From: Microtetraspora fusca
GTDB taxonomy: Bacteria; Actinomycetota; Actinomycetes; Streptosporangiales; Streptosporangiaceae
Length of the DNA stretch: 64,000 nt
Assembly (NCBI RefSeq): GCF_001570365.1
Contig: NZ_BBYK01000041.1
Location: 309,970 to 373,969, forward strand
Reading direction: 5' to 3'
Shown: positions 25,949 through 34,897 of the stretch, in pieces
How the letters are laid out: the number at the start of each line of letters is the position of its first letter
How positions within the stretch are numbered: position 1 is the stretch's first letter
Notes under the pieces: generated by a model
What the model was told of the DNA's origin: nothing
Databases searched by the model: none
Seen by the model: the letters and a program-made list of their open reading frames with translations, nothing else
Translations under genes and position numbers: made by a program

Positions 25949-26848
25949 ATGAAGATTGGCTTTGCCGTACCGGTCTCCGGCTCGTGGGCGACGCCGGAGA
26001 ACATGAAGCGGATCGCGCGCCGCGCCGAGGAACTGGGCTACCACGAGGTGTGGGCCTTCCAGCGGCTGCTCTATCCGGTCGGGAATCCCATGGGGCCGAT
26101 GTACCGCAGCGTGCGCGATCCGGTCGTCGCCCTGTCCTATCTGGCGGGCGTCACCGACCGGGTCCGCCTCGGCGTCGCGGTGCTGAACCTGCCGTTCGTC
26201 TCGCCCGCCCTGATGGCCAAGCAGCTCGCGACCCTGCAGGACGTCTCCGGCGGACGGCTCGACGTCGGGCTCGGCCTCGGCTGGCTTCCGGAGGAGTTCC
26301 GGGCGTCCGGCGTGCCGATGGAGCGCCGGGGGAGACGGGCGGAGGAGTACGTCGAGCTGCTCCGCCGCCTCTGGACGGACGACGTGGTGGAGCACCGGGG
26401 CGAGTTCTACGAGCTGCCGCCGGTCCACCAGGACCCGAAGCCGGTCAGCGCGCCGCCGATCCTGATGGGCGGCACGGCCCCCGTGGCGCTGCGCCGGGCG
26501 GGGCGGATCGCCGACGGGTGGATCAGCCCCAGCCGCGCCGACCTCGCCACGATCGACGAGCAGATCACGATCGTGAAGGACGCGGCGCGTGAGGCGGGGC
26601 GCGACCCCGCGACGCTGCGGTTCGTCTGCCGGGGCGTCACCCGCGCGCAGGCGGACGACACCGCCCTGCTCACCGGGTCGTACGAGAAGATCCGCGCCGA
26701 CGTCGCGGCCCTGGGCGAGAAGGGGGTGACGGAGGTCTTCCACGACCTCAACTTCGACCCTGAGATCGGCAACCCCGACGCCGATCCCGCCGAGTCGATG
26801 CGCCGGGCGGAGGAGGCGCTCGACGCCCTCGCCCCCGGCCGGTCCTGA
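25949..26848 (+). CDS. LLM-class F420-dependent oxidoreductase
   Basis: This 299-residue protein has the luciferase-like TIM-barrel pattern. It starts MKIGFAVPVSGSWATPENM and includes EELGYHEVWAFQRLLYP, VTDRVRLGVAVLNLPFVSP and GRLDVGLGLGWLPEEF, the last typical of the F420-binding subgroup. These enzymes use F420 (or FMN) in hydride transfers; the substrate is unknown. ATG at 25949 has no Shine-Dalgarno, and a TATGGT hexamer ends six bases before it, which suits a leaderless transcript. It is divergent from the phosphotransferase with a 22-bp spacer, so both promoters must overlap or lie in the opposite gene. Confidence 0.9.
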   Translation: MKIGFAVPVSGSWATPENMKRIARRAEELGYHEVWAFQRLLYPVGNPMGPMYRSVRDPVVALSYLAGVTDRVRLGVAVLNLPFVSPALMAKQLATLQDVSGGRLDVGLGLGWLPEEFRASGVPMERRGRRAEEYVELLRRLWTDDVVEHRGEFYELPPVHQDPKPVSAPPILMGGTAPVALRRAGRIADGWISPSRADLATIDEQITIVKDAAREAGRDPATLRFVCRGVTRAQADDTALLTGSYEKIRADVAALGEKGVTEVFHDLNFDPEIGNPDADPAESMRRAEEALDALAPGRS

Positions 26849-26940
26849 TCTCCGGACGTCCTTCACGCCCGGCTCGCCCCGGTCCCGTCGCGTCGTTCCG
26901 CAGGGTCCGGGGCCGAGCGCGCGGTCACCCGGCTACCGCG

Positions 26941-27987
26941 TCACGCGGTCATGCCGTACGCCTCGGCGATGAGCCGGTAGGAGTGGAGCCGCGCCTCGGC
27001 GCCGTGGACCATCGTCGTGATCATCAGCTCGTCGGCGCCGGTGCGCTTGCGCAGCTCCTCCAGGCCGGCCCGGACCCCGTCGGCGTCTCCGTACACCACG
27101 TTGGACAGCCGGTCGCGGACGAACTCCGTCTCCATGGGCGTGTACGGGTACGCCTCGGCGGTCTCCGGGGACGGGAACAGGCCCGGCGTCCCTCGGCGCA
27201 TCCGCAGCCATGACAGCGCGCCGGGCATGGCCTGCCGGAGCGCCTCCGCCTCGGTGTCCGCCGCCACGGCGGCCACCCCGATCAGCGCGTACGGCTCGGA
27301 GAGGACCTCGGAGGGGCGGAACGAGGACCGGTACAGGTCGAGGGCGGGCTCGGTGTTCGCCGCGCTGAAGTGGTGGGCGAAGGCGAAGGGCAGCCCGAGC
27401 AGCCCGGCCAGCCGCGCGCTGAACCCGCTGGAGCCGAGCAGCCAGACGGGCGGCCGGTCGGCGGTGCGCGGGATCGCCTGGATCCTGGCGTACGGGTGGT
27501 CGTCGGGGAAGGCGCCGTCGAGGAAGGCGGTCAGCTCCGCGACCTGCTGGGGGAATTCGTCGGGGTCGATGTCGGCGGAGCGGCGCAGGGCGTTGGCGGT
27601 GGCCATGTCGGTTCCGGGGGCGCGGCCGAGGCCGAGGTCGATCCGGCCGGGATGCAGGGCGTGCAGCGTGCCGAACTGCTCGGCGACGACCAGCGGGGCG
27701 TGGTTGGGCAGCATGACACCGCCGGAGCCGATCCTGATCGCGCGCGTCGCCGCCGCCAGATGGGCGATGAGCACGGCCGGGGAGGAACTGGCCACGCCGG
27801 GCATCCCGTGGTGCTCGGCGACCCAGATGCGGTGGTAACCCCACTCTTCGGCGCTTCTCGCCAGCTCGGTCGCGGTGCGGAGTGCGTCGGCGGGCGTGTG
27901 CCCTTCGCCGACGGTCGCGAGTTCGAGGATCGACAGGGGGATGTCGGCCGTCCCGCTCGGGACGCCGCGGATGAAGTCCGTGGTCAT
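26941..27987 (-). CDS. LLM-class flavin-dependent oxidoreductase (MsnO8-type)
   Basis: This protein of about 348 residues opens with [20 protein letters not shown], followed by [40 protein letters not shown] and [14 protein letters not shown]. These are diagnostic of the MsnO8-type alkanal-monooxygenase-like family in the luciferase superfamily. They are FMN-linked oxidoreductases or monooxygenases of mostly unknown substrate. ATG at 27987 (MTTDF) is preferred; an upstream GTG at 28026 would add 13 residues not typical of relatives. It lies convergent with the preceding LLM gene, so the two are not one operon. Confidence 0.88.
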   Translation of the reverse strand: MTTDFIRGVPSGTADIPLSILELATVGEGHTPADALRTATELARSAEEWGYHRIWVAEHHGMPGVASSSPAVLIAHLAAATRAIRIGSGGVMLPNHAPLVVAEQFGTLHALHPGRIDLGLGRAPGTDMATANALRRSADIDPDEFPQQVAELTAFLDGAFPDDHPYARIQAIPRTADRPPVWLLGSSGFSARLAGLLGLPFAFAHHFSAANTEPALDLYRSSFRPSEVLSEPYALIGVAAVAADTEAEALRQAMPGALSWLRMRRGTPGLFPSPETAEAYPYTPMETEFVRDRLSNVVYGDADGVRAGLEELRKRTGADELMITTMVHGAEARLHSYRLIAEAYGMTA

Positions 27988-28137
27988 TATCGGGACAACC
28001 GGAGTGGTTTTCCGTTTATTTCCCACCGGGCGCGGTAACGGCCGGTGGGCGGGTCTCCCCGCACATGTCCTCTGGCCGGACGTCGGGGCCGGTCCGCCTC
28101 ACGGCGTCGGCGGTTCTCGCACGTCCGGAGCCGGAAA

Positions 28138-28178
28138 GCGGTCGAGGGGAGCGCTCCGCGAGCGCTCCCCTCGACCGC
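28138..28178. terminator. Strong terminator hairpin after the amino acid ABC operon
   Basis: Bases 28138-28155 and 28161-28178 form a perfect 18-bp stem with a 5-base loop, starting 15 bases downstream of the last minus-strand stop. On the minus strand it is followed by CTTTCC, a weak U-tract. It ends the three-gene importer operon and could also block read-through from the other side. Confidence 0.8.
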
Positions 28179-28193
28179 CGTGCGGCGCCGTAC

Positions 28194-28994
28194 TCAGAGG
28201 ACCTTGGACAGGAACGCCTGCGTACGGGCGTGCTGGGGGTTGGCCAGCACCTCGCGCGGGACGCCCTGCTCGACGACCACGCCGCCGTCCATGAAGACGA
28301 GCGAGTCGCCGACCTCCCGGGCGAACCCCATCTCGTGGGTCACGACGACCATCGTCATGCCCTCGCGGGCCAGGTCGCGCATGACGTCCAGGACCTCGCC
28401 GACGAGCTCGGGGTCCAGAGCCGAGGTGGGCTCGTCGAACAGCATCAGCTTCGGCTGCATCGCCAGCGCCCGCGCGATGGCGACCCGCTGCTGCTGGCCG
28501 CCGGAGAGCTGCGACGGGTAGTTGCCCATCCGGTCGGACAGGCCCACCCGCTCCATCAGCTGCTCGGCCCTGACCCTGGCGGCGTCCTTCGACTCGCCCT
28601 TGACGAGCATCGGCGCCTCCATGACGTTCTGGAGCGCCGTCATGTGCGGGAAGAGGTTGAACCGCTGGAACACCATGCCGATGTCCCTGCGCTGGGCGGC
28701 GACCTCCTTCTCCCGCAGCTCGTACAGCTTGTCGCCGCGCTGCCGGTAGCCGACGAGGTGGCCGTCCACCCACAGCCGGCCCGCGTCGATCTTCTCCAGG
28801 TGGTTGATGCAGCGCAGGAAGGTGGACTTCCCCGAGCCGGACGGGCCGACGACGCACATCACCTCGCCCTGCCGTACCTCAAGGTCGATGCCCTTGAGGA
28901 CCTGCACGTGGCCGAAGTTCTTGCAGACCTGCTCGGCCTTCACCATCAGGTCCTGGGCCGCCATGTCCAGCGGGGCGTTCATGATCTCGCTCAT
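28194..28994 (-). CDS. Polar amino acid ABC transporter ATP-binding protein
   Basis: This 266-residue ATPase has Walker [10 protein letters not shown], signature [15 protein letters not shown], Walker [14 protein letters not shown] and the switch His in [12 protein letters not shown]. It is typical of GlnQ/HisP-type proteins. Its ATG at 28994 overlaps the permease stop (ATGA), so it is translationally coupled. Together with the permease and substrate-binding protein upstream it drives import of a polar or charged amino acid. The exact substrate (Glu, Gln, Arg, His or an opine) cannot be read from the ATPase. Confidence 0.95.
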   Translation of the reverse strand: MSEIMNAPLDMAAQDLMVKAEQVCKNFGHVQVLKGIDLEVRQGEVMCVVGPSGSGKSTFLRCINHLEKIDAGRLWVDGHLVGYRQRGDKLYELREKEVAAQRRDIGMVFQRFNLFPHMTALQNVMEAPMLVKGESKDAARVRAEQLMERVGLSDRMGNYPSQLSGGQQQRVAIARALAMQPKLMLFDEPTSALDPELVGEVLDVMRDLAREGMTMVVVTHEMGFAREVGDSLVFMDGGVVVEQGVPREVLANPQHARTQAFLSKVL

Positions 28995-29845
28995 CGCGCG
29001 TACCCCTTGCCGTAGTGCCGCTCGAGGTAGTGCTGGCCGATCATCATGAGCGACGACAGGAACAGGTACCAGAGACACGCCATGACCAGCATCGGGATGA
29101 TCTGGTAGGTGTGCGAGTAGATGTTCTGCACCGTGAAGGTCAGCTCCACGAACGGCACCGCCACCACCAGGGAGGTGTTCTTCAGCATGGAGATCGCCTC
29201 GTTGCCCGTCGGTGGCGCGATCACCCGCATCGCCTGGGGCAGGATGATCCGGCGGAGTGTCTGCACCCGGGTCAGGCCGAGCGCGCTGGCCGCCTCCTGC
29301 TGGCCCGCGTCCACCGACTGGATGCCGCCGCGCACGATCTCGGCCATGTAGGCCGCCTCGTTGAAGACCAACCCGAGCGCCGCCGCGGCGGCCGCGCTGT
29401 AGAGCGCGTTGGTCTGCGCGGTGACGAACTGCGGACCGAACGGGATGCCCAGGCCGAGCGTGGGGAAGAGCGCGCCGATGTTGCCCCAGATCAGCAGCTG
29501 GGTGAACAACGGGGTGCCGCGGAAGACCCAGATGTAGAGCCAGGCCGCGCCGCGCAGCAGCGGGTTGGCGGACAGCCGCATCAGCGCGAGCAGGATGCCG
29601 AGGATGACGCCACCCACCATGGCGGCGACGGTCAGCCAGATGGTGTTGAACGTGGCTTCGAGCACAGCTGGCGCGAACAGGTATTTCAGCTGTTCAGGCC
29701 AGTTGTACGCCTCGTTGGTGACCAGGTTGTTGACCAGCATCGCGGCGAGCACCGCGACCGCCACGGCCGCCACCCAGCGGCCGGGGTGGCGCACCGGGAC
29801 GGCCTTGATCGTCCCGGTGCGCGTTTCCGTTTCACCCACGGACAT
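28991..29845 (-). CDS. Polar amino acid ABC transporter permease
   Basis: This 284-residue membrane protein of the HisM/GlnP type has an N-terminal helix at about 27-44 and a core of about five helices. The EAA coupling loop is in [20 protein letters not shown], which docks on the ATPase. [17 protein letters not shown] is the conserved RGTP segment of this family. Only one permease is present, so a homodimer is expected. It starts three bases after the substrate-binding protein stop and ends overlapping the ATPase start. Confidence 0.95.
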   Translation of the reverse strand: MSVGETETRTGTIKAVPVRHPGRWVAAVAVAVLAAMLVNNLVTNEAYNWPEQLKYLFAPAVLEATFNTIWLTVAAMVGGVILGILLALMRLSANPLLRGAAWLYIWVFRGTPLFTQLLIWGNIGALFPTLGLGIPFGPQFVTAQTNALYSAAAAAALGLVFNEAAYMAEIVRGGIQSVDAGQQEAASALGLTRVQTLRRIILPQAMRVIAPPTGNEAISMLKNTSLVVAVPFVELTFTVQNIYSHTYQIIPMLVMACLWYLFLSSLMMIGQHYLERHYGKGYAR

Positions 29846-29848
29846 GCA

Positions 29849-30760
29849 TCAGCCGCCGGCGCCGTTGATCACAGGGCTGGTGATGGCACCGTCCTGGACG
29901 CCCCACTTCTCAAGGATCTTGGTGTAGGTGCCGTCCGCCATCAGCTCCTTGAGAGCGCCGAGCACGGCGTCCTTGAACGTGCCCGAGTTCTTCCCTACGG
30001 CGAAGCCGTACGGTGCCGCGTCGTACATCTGGCCGATGGTCTCCAGCTTGTCGCCGGTCTGCTTGATCGCGTAACCCACGATCGGCGAGTCGGCCAGCAT
30101 GCCGTCGATCTTGCCCGAGACCAGGTCGGCGTTGACCTCGGTCTGGCCCTTGCGCACGACCTGCTCGATCGCGGGCTTGCCGTCCTTGACGCACTTCTCG
30201 CTGCGCGCCTTGATGTCGTCGACCTCGACCGTGCCCTGCTGGACGCCGATCTTCTTGCCGCAGGCGTTGTCGGGGTCGATGCCCTGCGGGTTGCCCTTGA
30301 GCGCGGCCCACGAGACACCGGCGTTGTAGTACGTGACGAAGTCGACGACCTTCTCCCGCTCAGGGTTGTCGGTGAAGGACGAGATGCCGAGCTCGTACTT
30401 GCCGGACTGGATGCCCGGGATGATCGTGTCGAAGCCGGCGTTCTGGAAGTCGGCCTTGAGCCCGAGCTTGGCGGCGAGCGCCTCACCCAGGTCGACCTCC
30501 CAGCCGACGATCTTCTGATTTGCCGGGTCGACGGACTCGTTGGGCGGGTAGGATGCGTCACTACCGATAAGGATCTTGCCGTCCGCCGCGATGTTCTCCG
30601 GTACGAGCTTCGCCAGCGTGCTCTCGGCGCTGGGCGCCGGGGCCGCCGTGTCGGTGCCGGCGGAGTCGTCGCCGCCGCACGCCGAGAGGCTGAGCCCCGC
30701 CGCCACGGCGAGCGCGCCCATCATCGCGATACGGCGCCGCGTGATTGATCGTGGAAGCAC
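29849..30760 (-). CDS. Polar amino acid ABC transporter substrate-binding lipoprotein
   Basis: This 303-residue protein starts at GTG 30760 with AAGGAG at ideal distance. A basic n-region and hydrophobic core (MMGALAVAAGLSLSAC) end in a lipobox Cys. The mature part is a type II periplasmic-binding fold: ILIGSDASYPPNESVDP, GWEVDLGEALAAKLGLKADF, DNPEREKVVDFVTYYNAGV. This is typical of the SBP_bac_3 family for polar amino acids. It is the first full gene of the importer operon. A 73-codon frame of uncertain status lies just upstream. Confidence 0.93.
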   Translation of the reverse strand: MLPRSITRRRIAMMGALAVAAGLSLSACGGDDSAGTDTAAPAPSAESTLAKLVPENIAADGKILIGSDASYPPNESVDPANQKIVGWEVDLGEALAAKLGLKADFQNAGFDTIIPGIQSGKYELGISSFTDNPEREKVVDFVTYYNAGVSWAALKGNPQGIDPDNACGKKIGVQQGTVEVDDIKARSEKCVKDGKPAIEQVVRKGQTEVNADLVSGKIDGMLADSPIVGYAIKQTGDKLETIGQMYDAAPYGFAVGKNSGTFKDAVLGALKELMADGTYTKILEKWGVQDGAITSPVINGAGG

Positions 30761-30776
30761 GAGGCACTCCTTGGTT

Positions 30777-30998
30777 CTATCGGCCGGCTCGGGCCCGGCC
30801 ACGCGTGGGGATTCGGCCTGATGCGACCGGTGACCGGTGCCCGGAGCGACGCGACGCTTCGGTATGCGGAAACGGGCACCAGGGTGAACACTCCTCGAAT
30901 GGTTTTTCGGGATGGGACACGTTATCCCAGATGTGGGAATCGTCCGCAACCCTTACGGCCTGCCTGTTCTCCTTGTCGTGATCTTTCGGCGCGGCCAT
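30777..30998 (-). CDS. Possible small ORF upstream of amino acid importer
   Basis: ATG at 30998 opens a 73-codon frame ending 16 bases before the substrate-binding-protein start. The N-terminal half reads MAAPKDHDKENRQAVRVADD and contains SHIWDN and EECSPWCPFPH; the last 25 residues are Arg/Gly/Pro-rich. AAGGG lies upstream at workable spacing. Against it, third positions are much less GC-biased than in neighbouring genes, and the end looks like ordinary GC-rich noise. It occupies the only available 5' leader of the importer, so it could be a regulatory short ORF or chance. Confidence 0.25.
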   Translation of the reverse strand: MAAPKDHDKENRQAVRVADDSHIWDNVSHPEKPFEECSPWCPFPHTEASRRSGHRSPVASGRIPTRGRARAGR

Positions 30999-31061
30999 CC
31001 CTGTGCCCTTCCTGCCCTCCGCGCCTCGCGTGCTCGCGGCGCTCCCTGACATCCTGGAAGC

Positions 31062-31841
31062 ATGAGCGAGCGTAAAGCGATCGAATGCTGGTTGTCGGAC
31101 ATGGACGGCGTGCTGGTTCACGAGGGGCACCCGGTTCCGGGCGCCGACGAGTTCATCGCGAAACTGCGCGCGACCGGACGCCGCTTCCTCGTCCTCACCA
31201 ACAACTCCATCTACACCCCACGTGACCTTTCCGTACGGCTGCGCGCCGCGGGCCTGGACGTTCCCGCGGAGTCCATCTGGACATCGGCGCTCGCGACCGC
31301 GGCGTTCCTGTCCAGCCAGCGCCCCGAGGGCTCCGCGTACGTCATCGGGGAGGCCGGGCTGACCACCGCGCTGCACCAGGCGGGCTACGTGCTGACCGAC
31401 CTCGACCCCGACTACGTCGTGCTCGGCGAGACCAGGACCTACAGTTTCACTTCGATAACGCGGGCGATCCGGCTGATCGAGAACGGCGCCCGGTTCATCG
31501 CCACCAACCCCGACCCGGTGGGCCCGTCGAACGAGGGGTCGCTCCCGGCGTGCGGGGCGGTGGCCGCCCTGATCACGAAGGCCACCGGGGTCGAGCCGTA
31601 CTTCGTCGGCAAGCCGAACCCGATGATGATGCGCAGCGCCCTCAACCGGATCGACGCGCACAGCGAGAGCACCGCCATGATCGGCGACCGGATGGACACC
31701 GACATCGTCTGCGGCATGGAGGCGGGCCTGCACACGATCCTCGTGCTGACCGGCGTCACTCAGAAGGAGCAGATCGACCGGTTCCCCTTCCGCCCGTCGC
31801 ACGTGGCCGCCTCGGTCGCCGATCTGATCGACCTGGTCTGA
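31062..31841 (+). CDS. HAD-IIA family hydrolase (NagD-like)
   Basis: This 259-residue phosphatase-like protein has motif [14 protein letters not shown] (nucleophile DxD), motif II LTNNS, motif III Lys in [10 protein letters not shown] and motif [11 protein letters not shown]. The C2a-type cap between motifs II and III places it in subfamily IIA with NagD, AraL and PNPP-like enzymes. It probably dephosphorylates a sugar phosphate or nucleotide, with the substrate unknown. ATG at 31062 follows TGGAAG. It is divergent from the amino acid importer across about 300 bp and is followed at 55 bp by the DinB-like gene, with which it may be co-transcribed. Confidence 0.9.
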   Translation: MSERKAIECWLSDMDGVLVHEGHPVPGADEFIAKLRATGRRFLVLTNNSIYTPRDLSVRLRAAGLDVPAESIWTSALATAAFLSSQRPEGSAYVIGEAGLTTALHQAGYVLTDLDPDYVVLGETRTYSFTSITRAIRLIENGARFIATNPDPVGPSNEGSLPACGAVAALITKATGVEPYFVGKPNPMMMRSALNRIDAHSESTAMIGDRMDTDIVCGMEAGLHTILVLTGVTQKEQIDRFPFRPSHVAASVADLIDLV

Positions 31842-31896
31842 CATCTCCGCCGCATACCTGTCGCCGCCTGACAGGATCGGCTGCGATGCTGCCGTT

Positions 31897-32529
31897 GTGA
31901 ACCGCGTCTACCTGGAACTGGGACCGAAGAAGGTCTTCGCCTGTTCCCTCGACTGGCCGGGCTGGTGCCGCATCGGCCGGACGGAGGAGGAGGCGATCGA
32001 GACCCTGACCCACTACGCGCCGCGCTTCCGCCTGATCGCCGAGAGGGCGGGGCTCGGCTTCTCGCCCGGGGATCCGGTGGTGGTCGAGCGGGTCAAGGGC
32101 AGCGGCACCACGGACTTCGGCGCGCCGGACGCCGTCCCGCGGGCCGACCACGCCCCGACGGACGCCGAGGAGGCCGGGCGCGGCGCCGCCCTGCTGCGCG
32201 CCGCCTGGGCGATCTTCGACGAGGTGGCCGCGGCCTCTCCCGAGGAGCTGCGCAAGGGGCCGCGCGGCGGCGGCCGGGACCGCGACCGGATGGTCGACCA
32301 TGTCGTCGAGGCGGAGCGCGCCTACGCGCGTAAGGTCGGCGTGCGGCACAAGCCGTTCCACGGCGACGTGGCGGCCAGGGACGCGATGCGCGAGGAGCTG
32401 GTGGAGGTTCTCACGCGGCCGGGTGAGAGCATGCCCGTGCCGGGCGGCTGGCCGGTCCGCTACGCACTGCGCCGCACCGCCTGGCACGTCATCGACCACA
32501 TATGGGAGATGGAGGACCGCCGCGACTGA
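31897..32529 (+). CDS. DinB-like protein with HicB-like N-terminus
   Basis: This 210-residue protein starts with GTG at 31897. Residues 1-55 (VYLELGPKKVFACSLDWPGW, then CRIGRTEEEAIETLTHYAPR) resemble HicB-type small domains. Residues 95-210 form a helical DinB-like domain, with conserved WAIFDEVAAASPEEL, an acidic HVVEAERAYAR segment and the terminal RRTAWHVIDHIWEMEDR, where His residues are likely metal ligands. The fold is common in actinobacterial proteins; activity is unknown, although DinB-like proteins include thiol S-transferases. It converges on the Nudix gene. Confidence 0.7.
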   Translation: MNRVYLELGPKKVFACSLDWPGWCRIGRTEEEAIETLTHYAPRFRLIAERAGLGFSPGDPVVVERVKGSGTTDFGAPDAVPRADHAPTDAEEAGRGAALLRAAWAIFDEVAAASPEELRKGPRGGGRDRDRMVDHVVEAERAYARKVGVRHKPFHGDVAARDAMREELVEVLTRPGESMPVPGGWPVRYALRRTAWHVIDHIWEMEDRRD

Positions 32530-32598
32530 TCCCGTGCGGCGGTCGGACGGCGGGACGGTCTCCCCGCCACGGCCTTCCTGCTTCCCACGACGCCCTTC

Positions 32599-32633
32599 CC
32601 GCGACCGCTTTCGGGGCGCGGAGCGGGTCGCGG
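32599..32633. terminator. Possible bidirectional terminator
   Basis: CCGCGACCGCT and AGCGGGTCGCGG pair with one bulged base between the converging DinB-like and Nudix genes. The stem is imperfect and lacks a U-tract, so the assignment rests mainly on position. Confidence 0.4.
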
Positions 32634-32636
32634 TCG

Positions 32637-33092
32637 TCAGCCGATCAGCTCGGGCAGGTGGGAGATGTACTCGCCCAGGTACGTCCTGAGCTCCTCGGGG
32701 ATCAGGTTGATCGCGCTGATCTCCTCCGGCCGCAGCGGCAGCCGTACGACCTCGTAGTGGCCGCGGGCGGGATCGTCGAACTCCGGCCCGCAACGTAGCG
32801 CCACGTCCATCGTGACCAGGCGGCAGCCGTACACGTGCTGCGTCTTGACGCCGTTCTCCTGGACGCAGGTCAGGGTGGTGAGCGGGGTGATCGCCTCGAC
32901 GGTCGCCCCGAGCTCCTCCAGCATCTCGCGCCTGAGCGTGTCCTCCAGGGTGGCGTCCTCCGGCTCGACGTGGCCGCCCGGGGCCGACCAGTAGAGGTCA
33001 CGGCCCGGCACGGTGCGCCGGAACAGGATGAGCCGGTACCCCTCGCCGTCGGATTCGAGAATGACGGCTCGCACGCTCGGGGGGAGTTCCAT
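32637..33092 (-). CDS. Nudix hydrolase
   Basis: This 151-residue protein has a complete Nudix box at about residues 39-61: GGHVEP at the start and RREMLEELGA at the end, fitting GX5EX7REUXEEXGU. A short beta-rich frame (AVILESDGEGYRLILFRR) precedes it. Nudix enzymes hydrolyse nucleoside diphosphates linked to another moiety; the substrate is not predictable. The ATG at 33092 follows GGGGGGAG-like sequence on its strand. The ArfB-like gene lies 17 bp upstream on the same strand, so the two probably share a transcript. Confidence 0.92.
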   Translation of the reverse strand: MELPPSVRAVILESDGEGYRLILFRRTVPGRDLYWSAPGGHVEPEDATLEDTLRREMLEELGATVEAITPLTTLTCVQENGVKTQHVYGCRLVTMDVALRCGPEFDDPARGHYEVVRLPLRPEEISAINLIPEELRTYLGEYISHLPELIG

Positions 33093-33109
33093 TCGCTCAG
33101 CCTACGCGG

Positions 33110-33532
33110 TCACTCGGTTCCACGCCGCAGGCGCTTGAGGTCGGAACGGTGCTTCTTGGTGGACAGCCGCCGCTCGACGGACGCGCGGGAGGGCTTGGTC
33201 GCACGGCGCCGCCGGGGCGGCGGGGCGATCGCCTCGGCGATCAGGTGCGCCAGCCGTACCTCGGCGGCCTCCCGGTTGCGGAGCTGCGAGCGGTGCTCGG
33301 ACGCCGTCACCGTGAGCACCCCGTCGTGGAGGCGGGCGCCGAGCCGTTCGAGCGCCCGGGCCTTCAGCGCGGGGCCGAGCGCGGTCGTGGCGGCCACGTC
33401 GAAGCTCAGCTCGACCCGGCTGTCGGTGGTGTTGACGCCCTGGCCGCCGGGACCCGACGAGCGCGAGAAACGCCAGCCGAGCTCCGCCTCCGGGATCACG
33501 ATCGAACCGCGGACGTGCAACGGGCCTGGCAT
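33110..33532 (-). CDS. arfB: ArfB-type peptidyl-tRNA hydrolase (ribosome rescue)
   Basis: This 140-residue protein has the release-factor catalytic motif in RFSRSSGPGGQGVNTTDSRV: the GGQ that hydrolyses peptidyl-tRNA. The C-terminus is a basic tail (PRRRRATKPSRASVERRLST, then KKHRSDLKRLRR) of the type ArfB/YaeJ inserts into the empty mRNA channel of stalled ribosomes. It is short and lacks the stop-codon-reading domains of RF1/RF2. The ATG at 33532 has GAGGAG eight bases upstream. It provides a backup to trans-translation. Confidence 0.93.
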   Translation of the reverse strand: MPGPLHVRGSIVIPEAELGWRFSRSSGPGGQGVNTTDSRVELSFDVAATTALGPALKARALERLGARLHDGVLTVTASEHRSQLRNREAAEVRLAHLIAEAIAPPPRRRRATKPSRASVERRLSTKKHRSDLKRLRRGTE

Positions 33533-33818
33533 GGTCTCCTCTTTCAGTGATCTCCCGGGCGTTCCCGGGGCGGATGTTTCGGGTTTCGGGGGCCGCGCCG
33601 TACGGGGCGGGTGACGGGACGGCCTCGGGATGGTGACGGGTTGGCCTCGGGGGCGGTTCAGCGTAGCGATCCCGCCCGTGACCGGATCAACTGATTTATC
33701 CCCAGTGAACCAGGCGAGGTACTCCTCCGCGACCTGACCGCGGTCGCGCGCGTGGTTCGGCGTGGGCGAGGGCGCGCGTACGTGTGGGGGCTGAGGCAGT
33801 GGAGGCAGGGGGACGGGC

Positions 33819-34652
33819 ATGACGACGGTGGTGGGCGTCCACGGCATCGGCAAGTACCACTACTACCAGGAGGCCGGAGACTCGCCGGGCCGGGCGGCCG
33901 AGACCATGCGGCTGAAGTGGAACGGCTATCTGGACAAGGGGCTCAGCGGCGGAGCCGCGTACGGCGGAGCCGAGTACTTCTCCGAGATCGCCTACTACGC
34001 GCACCACCTGCGCCGGACGGCGCCGACCCCGGTCAGGAAGATGGCGCCGGACGCGAAGCTGGTGTTCTCCGACTGGGCCAAGCAGCTCGACGGCCGGGTG
34101 CGCAGCCAGGCGGGCGAGACCCTCACCGGGATCGCCCACCGGCTCGCCGAATGGCTGCTTGGCAGGCTGGGCGACCAGGCGGTGCGATTCGCCGAGGACT
34201 TCTGCCCGGAGGTGGCGACCTATCTCGGCGGCGGCGACCCGAGGGTCAAGGCGCGGGACACCGTGGCCGACGTCATCCGGCGCAGGCAGCCCCGGGTCGT
34301 GGTCGCGCACTCGCTCGGCAGCGTGGTGGCGTACGAGGCGTTCTGGGCCCACCCCGACCTGTCCGCCGACCTGCTCGTCACGCTGGGCAGCCCGCTCGCG
34401 ATGCGGAACGTCGTGTTCGAGCGGCTGCTGCCCGTGCCCGTCCAGGGTCGGGGAGCCCGGCCGCCGGGCGTCGGCCGCTGGATCAACATCGCCGACAAGG
34501 ACGACATCGCGGCGATCCCGCCCGGCCTGCGCGACCACTTCGACGGCGTCGAGCGCGACGTGAGGTGCAACATCGACTGGCTCGACTTCCACACCGTGCG
34601 GAACTACCTCGGTTGTGGCGCGGTGAACGAGTTCCTGCGGCCGTACCTCTGA
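33819..34652 (+). CDS. Alpha/beta hydrolase, PGAP1-like
   Basis: This 277-residue protein opens MTTVVGVHGIGKYHYYQEAG, an oxyanion-hole HG motif, and has the nucleophile elbow in VVVAHSLGSVVAYEAFW (GxSxG variant A-H-S-L-G, about residue 166). The candidate catalytic Asp lies in the NIADKDDIAAIP segment and the His in DWLDFHTVRNYLG. The pattern matches serine hydrolases of the PGAP1-like or lipase type. No signal peptide is visible, so it should be cytoplasmic. The substrate is unknown. ATG at 33819 has GGGGGACGGGC upstream. Confidence 0.8.
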   Translation: MTTVVGVHGIGKYHYYQEAGDSPGRAAETMRLKWNGYLDKGLSGGAAYGGAEYFSEIAYYAHHLRRTAPTPVRKMAPDAKLVFSDWAKQLDGRVRSQAGETLTGIAHRLAEWLLGRLGDQAVRFAEDFCPEVATYLGGGDPRVKARDTVADVIRRRQPRVVVAHSLGSVVAYEAFWAHPDLSADLLVTLGSPLAMRNVVFERLLPVPVQGRGARPPGVGRWINIADKDDIAAIPPGLRDHFDGVERDVRCNIDWLDFHTVRNYLGCGAVNEFLRPYL

Positions 34653-34897
34653 CCGGCCCGGGGTGCCACACCCTGGGACGCGTGGCGCGGGATGGTGTCC
34701 TCGACGGGCCGGTCCGCACCCGGCGAACCGGACACCCGGCCCACAGGGATCTGAACCTCCCGGGCCGGCCGGCTGAACACGCCTGTCTCCGCTCGCCGGT
34801 GGCGTTCATCGCACACGTACGCGCGCGACGAGGGCGGTCAAAACAGGGCAGTCCTCGTTCGGCTGTGGGCATGAGGCCGACGTGCACTGCGACGGAG

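Noticed and set aside
34653-34897. Terminator between the hydrolase and FG-GAP genes
   Set aside because: Only a very short GGGTG/CACCC pairing was seen. It is too weak to call.
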